From an uncultured archaeon A07HN63 (lineage in GTDB: Archaea; Halobacteriota; Halobacteria; Halobacteriales; Haloferacaceae), in contig KI543199.1 of assembly GCA_000496215.1 (NCBI GenBank), positions 35,256 through 53,528 of the forward strand: 18,273 bases of DNA, given 5' to 3'. Below, one piece after another: positions 13,671 through 18,273 of the stretch. A program made the position numbers and the translations under genes. The notes beneath the pieces were generated by a model, which was not told where the DNA came from, did no database searches, and saw only the letters and a list, made by a program, of their open reading frames with translations. Each line of letters begins with the position of its first letter. The stretch's first letter is position 1.

Positions 13671-16444
13671 ATGGCCCGAAGCGGGCGGGATCGACTGCTC
13701 GAAAGCGCGGCCGACTACGACTTCGATCCCGAGACCGTCGATATCGCCGACGAGGACGTGCTCTCGTCTGTTCGAACCCACTGTCGCCGACTGGTGGGTC
13801 GATGAGTTCGGCGCGTACGTCGCTGGCAACGGCGGTTTCTTCACGCCACCACAGCGCGGCGCGATTCCGCATATTCACGACGAGCAGAACGCCCTGATCT
13901 GTGCGCCGACCGGCTCGGGGCAAGACGCTCGCCTCGTTTGCGGCGATCATCAACGAACTCTTCGCCCGCGAGCAGGCCAGCGAGGATGGTCTCGACAACT
14001 CCGTATACTGTCTCTATATCTCGCCGCTGAAATCCCTCGCTAACGATATCCATCGGAATCTCACCGTCCCACTTGAGGGAATCGCCGACCGGCTGGCCGA
14101 CGATGGCGTCGAGACCGACATCCGGCATGCGATCCGCCACGGCGACACCAGCAGCAGCGACCGGCAGGCCATGCTGGAGACGACGCCACACATCCTCAAC
14201 ACGACGCCGGAGACGCTGGCGATCCTGCTCAACAGCCCGAAATTCAAGCAGAAACTCGAATCCGTCGAGTACGTCATCGTCGACGAGATTCACAGCCTCG
14301 CCGAGAACAAACGCGGGACTCACCTCTCGGTCTCGCTGGAGCGGCTGGAAGCGATGGCCGAGAGTTCGCCAACGAGAATCGGCTGTTCGGCGACGGTCGA
14401 ACCGCTGTCGACGGTCGGCGAGTTCCTCGTTGGTCGCGCGGAGCCGGGCGGCGAGCCACGCGACTACGAGTTGGTCGACAGCCGCTTCGTCCGGGAGTTC
14501 GATATCGAACTGGAGTGTCCGACCGACGACCTGATCAACACCCCCAGAGAGGTTGTGCAGGGCCGATTTTACGACCGGCTGCACGAACTGATCGACGACA
14601 ACGAACAGACGCTCGTCTTTACCAATACCCGGTCGGGAGCCGAGCGCGTTCTCCAGACGCTTCGGGAGCGGTTTCCCGGCGAGTACGACGACGACAACTC
14701 CGGCTGTCACCACGGCAGTCTCTCGAAGGACCGCCGCAAGGAGATCGAATCCGGGCTGAAAGCCGGCGATCTCGACGTGGTGACGACCTCGACGAGTCTC
14801 GAACTCGGGATCGACATGCCGCATCTCGATATGGTCGTGCAGGTCGGCTCGCCGAAATCCGTCGCCGCGCTGCTCCAGCGAATCGGCCGGGCGGGCCACC
14901 AGCTCGGCCAGACGGTCGCCGGCCGGGTGATCGCACTCGACCGCGACGAACTCGTCGAGTGTGCGGTGATGCTCGGGAAAGCCGAGGAGGGGTTCGTCGA
15001 CCGCGTGTTCATCCCCGACAACGCCGCCGATGTCGCCTCCCAGCACGTCTACGGGATGGCGATCAACGACGTTCGCCCCGAGGCGGAGATCAAATCGATC
15101 CTCCGGCGCGCGTACCCCTATCGCAACTTCGATGACACCGAGTGGGAGCGACTCATGCGGTATCTCACCGCCGACTACGCCGGCCTCGAATCGAAGGACG
15201 TGTACGCGAAAATCTGGCGGGATACCAACGACAAACCGGACGGCGAGTACCACTACGACGAGTTCCCGGTTGGCAAGCCGCTGATCGGCAAGCGCGGGCG
15301 GCTCGCGCGGGTGATCTACATGACCAACATCGGGACAATTCCCGACTCATTTAGCTGCGACGTGCTCACCCGGCAGGGCGACGAGTGGGTCGGCAGTCTC
15401 GACGAAAACTATCTCGACACGCTGGAGCCGGGCGACGTGTTCGTCCTCGGTGGGTCGAACTACGAGTACAGCTACCGCCGCGGGTCGAAGGTATACGTCG
15501 ACCCGACGAGTGCGCGGCCAACCGTTCCCTCGTGGTTCTCCGAGCGGCTGCCGCTGTCGTACGATCTCGGCCGCGAAATCGTGGACTTTCAGGGCGAACT
15601 CTGTGAGCGATTCGATTCCGGCGGCGTCGCCGGCTGTCGGGAGTGGCTGCGGGAGTTCCCTATCGACGAAAACGCGGTGCGGGCGATCAGCCGGCTGTTC
15701 GCCGAACAGCACCAGTACCTCGGCGCGGACGCGATCAGCACGCCCGACCGGATCGTGATCGAGGAGGAACTGGATCGCGCCGAGTACCAGCGGCGGTTCT
15801 ACGTCCACTCGAACTACGGCCGGCAGTTCAACGACGGCCTCTCGCGGCTGGTCGCCTACCACTGCGCCCAGCAGGCGACCGCCAACGTACAGGTCGCCGT
15901 CGCCGACAACGGGTTTTCCGTGCAGATGCCGCTCAACCGCAAGGTCGATATCGCGGGCATCATCCGCGATCTCGATCCCGGCGACGTGACGACTGATCTG
16001 CGGGCCTCACTCGACGGCACCGACCTGCTGCAGCGGTATTTCCGCATCAACGCCACGCGGTCGCTGATGATCCTCAAGCGGTACAAGGGCCACGAGAAAT
16101 CGGCGGCCCAACAGCAGGTCTCCAGTGAGATGCTGCTCTCGTTTGCGCAGGATCTCGATTCCTTCGCCGTAATCGAGGAAACCTATCGAGAGATCATGGA
16201 GGACAAACTCAACGTGAGCGGGATTCAAGAGGTGCTACAGCGAGTCGACCGCGGCGAGATCGAGATCGTTGCCCACGAGGTCGACTCACCGAGCCCGCGC
16301 GCCTTCGGGCTGGCGACGCTAATGGCCAGTGACGTGGTGCTCGCTGAGGACGAAAGCGCGGTGCTACAGGAGTTCCACGAGCGCGTGCTGGAATCGATTG
16401 GCGAGGAGCCGACGGTTGGCTCGGAAGCCGTCGGCACCGACTGA
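13671..16444 (+). CDS. Lhr-type superfamily 2 DEAD/DEAH helicase, with two apparent +1 frameshifts
   Basis: Corrected for two extra bases, the gene encodes about 923 residues, normal for an Lhr-core helicase. Lhr enzymes are ATP-driven 3'-5' translocases that unwind DNA or RNA-DNA duplexes in repair. The frame from ATG 13671 (MARSGRDRLLESAADYDFDP) breaks at about 13775-13780. The next frame carries VADWWVDEFGAYV, GGFFTPPQRGAIP and ICAPTGSG. An extra base near 13917-13921 then splits the Walker A motif, and the last frame continues KTLASFAAIINELF. Further motifs in order are YISPLKSLANDI (Ia), DEIHSLAENKRG (II, about residue 204), GCSATV (III, about 238), TLVFTNTRSGAE (IV), STSLELGIDM (V, about 374) and QRIGRAGH (VI, about 402). 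The long C-terminal region matches the Lhr winged-helix and Lhr-specific domains. It converges with the toxin-like gene 6 nt downstream. Confidence 0.92.
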
Positions 16445-16450
16445 CCCACC

Positions 16451-16780
16451 TCAGAGCACTTTCGTCAGGTCGTGGATCGTCTCCGCGACGGCCCGCTGTG
16501 TCTCGGAATCGAGTTGGGCGACACGCTTTTCGATCTCCTGTGCTGGAAACACGTGGAGCGACCACGGACTCACGTAACTCGGATACGATTTGAGTTCACC
16601 CTCCGTCAGCGATGGCTCGGTCAATTCGATAGCCTGTTCGCGCTCGGTCGAGGTGATGACTGCGACCGTGTACCGCTCGCCGTGGAACGGTCGGTTCCGG
16701 TTGGACACGACGAGATACGGGCGGACGCCACGCTTGAACGTCGCCGGTGCGAGCACGATACTCCCCTGTGCGTAGGCCAT
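16451..16780 (-). CDS. PemK/MazF-like toxin
   Basis: The 109-residue protein starts AYAQGSIVLAPATF and continues KRGVRPYLVVSNRNRPFHGE and RYTVAVITSTE, the SH3-like beta-barrel pattern of PemK/MazF endoribonucleases (basic residue before RPYLVVSN, ITST strand). MazF-type toxins cut mRNA or tRNA at short motifs. The C-terminal helix (ETQRAVAETIHDLTKVL) is also typical. It begins 3 nt after the stop of a winged-helix gene, so the pair forms one unit. Assignment to the family is from pattern; catalytic competence cannot be judged here. Confidence 0.8.
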   Translation of the reverse strand: MAYAQGSIVLAPATFKRGVRPYLVVSNRNRPFHGERYTVAVITSTEREQAIELTEPSLTEGELKSYPSYVSPWSLHVFPAQEIEKRVAQLDSETQRAVAETIHDLTKVL

Positions 16781-16783
16781 TGG

Positions 16784-17137
16784 TTACGCGTTTTCGCCCA
16801 GATCTGGCACCGTCTCGGCCCATTCGTCGTCGGTGCCGTAGGCATCGTCGCCGTACTCGGCGTCGATTGTGCGGAGACTGACCACGCTGGCGAGCCGCGA
16901 GGCGGCAACGTCCTCGGCGACGGCCCAGTACGAATCGACCTGTCGAACCAGTTCCTTCTCCCGGAGGCGTGCGAGCGTCTTGTGCACGCTCGAATGGGGC
17001 ACCTCGGTCATCTCGGCCAACTCCTTCGGTGTGAACCCCATCTCCGGGTGGTCTGCGAGCACCGCGAGGAGTTCGTGCGCGTTCGTTCCGGGGGTAACCG
17101 GTGGAACCTCCTCGTCCGAATCTAACTTGATCGGCAT
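16784..17137 (-). CDS. Winged-helix DNA-binding protein, probable antitoxin/regulator of the MazF-like toxin
   Basis: The 117-residue protein has a winged helix-turn-helix at about 22-75: AHELLAVLADHPEMGFTPKE leading to LAEMTEVPHSSVHKTLARLR and a wing QVDSYWAV. The acidic C-terminal tail (YGDDAYGTDDEWAETVPDLG) could bind and block the toxin. It is upstream of, and nearly touching, the PemK/MazF-like gene, the position of an antitoxin. Antitoxins of MazF are usually AbrB or RHH type; a MarR/IclR-like winged helix in this role is less common. An inverted repeat over its start (17135-17151) suggests autoregulation. Confidence 0.78.
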   Translation of the reverse strand: MPIKLDSDEEVPPVTPGTNAHELLAVLADHPEMGFTPKELAEMTEVPHSSVHKTLARLREKELVRQVDSYWAVAEDVAASRLASVVSLRTIDAEYGDDAYGTDDEWAETVPDLGENA

Positions 17138-17151
17138 AGTGTCTGTCTATG
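17135..17151 (-). promoter_or_regulatory. Inverted repeat overlapping the winged-helix gene start (putative operator)
   Basis: The plus strand reads catag-tgtctgt-ctatg. It runs from the start codon to the predicted transcript start near 17150, so a bound dimer would block initiation. Binding by the gene's own product is inferred. Confidence 0.4.
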
Positions 17152-17172
17152 TCAGTGTTCGTCAGCATACAA

Positions 17173-17182
17173 CATAAATATG
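17173..17182. promoter_or_regulatory. Shared near-palindromic TATA element for divergent genes
   Basis: cataaatatg reads CATATTTATG on the other strand, so it can act as a TATA box both ways. It is centred 27-28 nt before the GTG at 17205 (plus, leaderless) and about 40 nt before the ATG at 17137 (minus, short leader). No other TATA-like sequence serves either gene. Confidence 0.45.
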
Positions 17183-17204
17183 ACTCCCGAACAAATCCGG
17201 GGCT

Positions 17205-17873
17205 GTGCAGTTCGAGCGCGTGTCGATTCCGGCGATCGACCCCGACGCACTGAGCGACTGGTACGGTCGCACGCTCGGCGTCGACAGCGACAGCGGCGAC
17301 ACCGGCACCGCAAGCGTCGACCTCGGCGCGACGACACTCGACTTTGAGCCGGCGAGCGAGCCGGGAGCCATCCACCTCGCGCTTCGAACTCCCGCCGATA
17401 TCGACGCCCTGACCGCGTGGTTCGGCGAGCGGGCAACGATCCTTCCCGTTGAGGGCGAGCCGTCCTGCCGGTTCGATTTTCTCGATGCCGACGCCGTCTA
17501 TGTCGCCGACGGCGCGGGCAACGTCCTCGAATGTCTCTGTTACGATGGCGACGCGGCACGGCCGGTCGACGGCGCGGTGCCGATAGCCGGCGTGACCGAG
17601 GTCGGGCTGCCGGCCCCCAAGACGCTGGCGCTGGTCGACTGGCTGGAGTCGACGGTCGGCTGTACGGCGTGGGGGTCGCCGAGCGAGTCGTTCGCGTGGG
17701 TCGGCGACCGCGATGCGCGGTTCGTCGTGCTGCCCGCCGGCAGCGAGTGGTATCCGACCGCGCACGCGGCCGAGATCGAGCCGATCAGCGCGACCGTTGT
17801 GGACGGTGCGGCGACACCGGGGACGCACGAGCATCCGGAGTTGCCGTATGAAATAACGGTTAAAATCCAGTAG
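17205..17873 (+). CDS. Glyoxalase/VOC-superfamily protein
   Basis: The 222-residue product resembles two consecutive VOC (glyoxalase/dioxygenase-fold) modules. The first is IDPDALSDWYGRTLGVD with GAIHLALRTPADIDALTAWF and ending DGAGNVLECLCY. The second starts AGVTEVGLPAPKTLALVDWL. Glu of NVLECLCY and His of AIHLAL could be metal ligands, but the usual His in the first strand is replaced by Arg (FERVSIP), so the metal chemistry is uncertain. The start is a GTG at 17205, supported by a TATA box exactly 27 nt upstream. The reaction is unknown; possible roles are a dioxygenase, isomerase or antibiotic-binding protein. Confidence 0.8.
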   Translation: MQFERVSIPAIDPDALSDWYGRTLGVDSDSGDTGTASVDLGATTLDFEPASEPGAIHLALRTPADIDALTAWFGERATILPVEGEPSCRFDFLDADAVYVADGAGNVLECLCYDGDAARPVDGAVPIAGVTEVGLPAPKTLALVDWLESTVGCTAWGSPSESFAWVGDRDARFVVLPAGSEWYPTAHAAEIEPISATVVDGAATPGTHEHPELPYEITVKIQ

Positions 17874-17908
17874 AATAACGACATCAATCAATAATTTCCT
17901 GTCACAGA

Positions 17909-17916
17909 TAATTATC
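17909..17916 (+). promoter_or_regulatory. TATA-like box of the last membrane-protein gene
   Basis: taattatc is centred about 28 nt before the ATG at 17941, fitting a leaderless transcript. It lies in the AT-rich gap that follows the VOC gene. Confidence 0.5.
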
Positions 17917-17923
17917 AATAAAG

Positions 17924-17939
17924 CAGTATAACGATACTG
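17924..17939 (+). promoter_or_regulatory. Perfect inverted repeat just before the last gene
   Basis: cagtat-aacg-atactg has 6-bp perfect arms and a 4-nt centre. It lies between the TATA box and the start codon and ends one base before the ATG. It is a candidate operator, or a hairpin if the transcript starts earlier. Confidence 0.45.
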
Positions 17940-17940
17940 T

Positions 17941-18270
17941 ATGGAACCAGATATTAAGGAATTGTTCGCTAAGGGCGGAGTGATTGCGGTGCTGCTATTC
18001 GCTGGTCTTTGGTGGCTACCAGCGATTCGTGAGAATGCAGGAGACCCCTCTGCGAGTGTAGATGTGATTGGTGATGGAGTTGTTATACTGATTTACAGCG
18101 TACTGCCAGCGAGTGAGCTTGCAATATTCGTGGATATTACGGTAGCGTTTATTGCCGCAATAGTATCCGTGGATAAATTGAATGCTCGTGCAAAGGGTAT
18201 CGTAGTTGCTGCCGGTGCAGCATGGGTTATTTCCAATATGATAATGACTGCTATTTTCCCACCGGTATAA
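17941..18270 (+). CDS. Small integral membrane protein of unknown function
   Basis: The 109-residue protein has about three to four hydrophobic segments: GGVIAVLLFAGLWWLPAI (about 12-29), VVILIYSVLP plus ELAIFVDITVAFIAAIVSV (about 47-77), and IVVAAGAAWVISNMIMTAIF (about 87-106). I do not recognise a family. Base composition and codon choice are clearly more AT-rich than the neighbours (att, ata, aag, ttg are common), and the protein is less acidic than typical haloarchaeal proteins. This suggests recent transfer, for example from a virus, plasmid or provirus edge. A TATA box and an inverted repeat precede the ATG. It ends three bases before the window edge. Confidence 0.75.
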   Translation: MEPDIKELFAKGGVIAVLLFAGLWWLPAIRENAGDPSASVDVIGDGVVILIYSVLPASELAIFVDITVAFIAAIVSVDKLNARAKGIVVAAGAAWVISNMIMTAIFPPV

Positions 18271-18273
18271 TTC

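Noticed and set aside
13841..15253. A 470-codon open frame on the minus strand
   Set aside because: It lies antisense to the helicase, whose motifs are unmistakable. The antisense product has no recognisable domain.
1259..16444. Programmed ribosomal frameshifting as the cause of the six frame breaks
   Set aside because: No common slippery sequence or downstream structure is shared. Both +1 and -1 changes occur in unrelated genes that are unshifted in other archaea, so sequence error is simpler.
16596..17918. A 440-codon minus-strand open frame
   Set aside because: It crosses three well-supported genes in other frames and is rich in Arg/Gly in the manner of GC-rich antisense sequence.
1..18273. 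CRISPR array, insertion sequence, rRNA gene, replication origin
   Set aside because: I saw no regularly spaced repeats, transposase or Cas motifs, rRNA sequence, or origin-type repeat cluster.

Overview
The window is from a haloarchaeon (class Halobacteria). The evidence is high GC content, a strongly acidic proteome (uS2 and uS13 carry Asp/Glu/Ala-rich extensions), archaeal ribosomal-protein and RNA-polymerase gene order, TATA-like boxes about 27 nt before start codons (mostly leaderless genes), and many 4-nt ATGA stop/start overlaps. The sequence alone does not fix the genus.

Layout. The left edge (1-1258) holds the N-terminus of an Mrp/NBP35-type ATPase, a 5'-truncated C-terminal gene remnant that looks like the actin/Hsp70 superfamily, a plus-strand gene with a Rho-N/SAP-like N-terminus, and a small unknown protein. 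The core (1259-9735, all on the minus strand) is a conserved housekeeping block. In transcriptional order it reads tRNA-Ser(GCT), uS13, uS4, uS11, RpoD, tRNA-Leu(CAG), eL18, uL13, uS9, RpoN, RpoK, enolase, uS2, mevalonate kinase, isopentenyl phosphate kinase. Ribosome, RNA polymerase, glycolysis and isoprenoid-lipid synthesis are therefore chained by overlapping or nearly touching genes, with internal promoters before tRNA-Leu and mevalonate kinase.

The right half (9736-18273) is more accessory. It has a VapBC toxin-antitoxin pair, two tiny zinc-binding proteins, a sodium/solute symporter whose stop codon overlaps the start of a 34-residue one-helix membrane peptide, a metallo-beta-lactamase-fold hydrolase divergent from an Lhr-type helicase, a second toxin-antitoxin-like pair (winged-helix protein plus PemK/MazF-like protein), a glyoxalase-fold (VOC) protein, and an AT-richer orphan membrane protein.

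The most consequential observation is that five conserved genes contain six single-base frame breaks: ipk, rpsB, eno, rps9, and the helicase twice. Undoing each break restores an uninterrupted family-like protein of normal length. Several are essential, so consensus or assembly error is the simplest explanation, and a naive annotation would truncate all five proteins. Less expected biology includes the symporter-coupled microprotein, a shared promoter with inverted repeats placed between TATA box and start codon in three accessory transcription units, a tandem octamer before the mevalonate kinase TATA box, and a junction near 357 where two back-to-back genes both lose their 5' ends. I see no clearly new multigene system.
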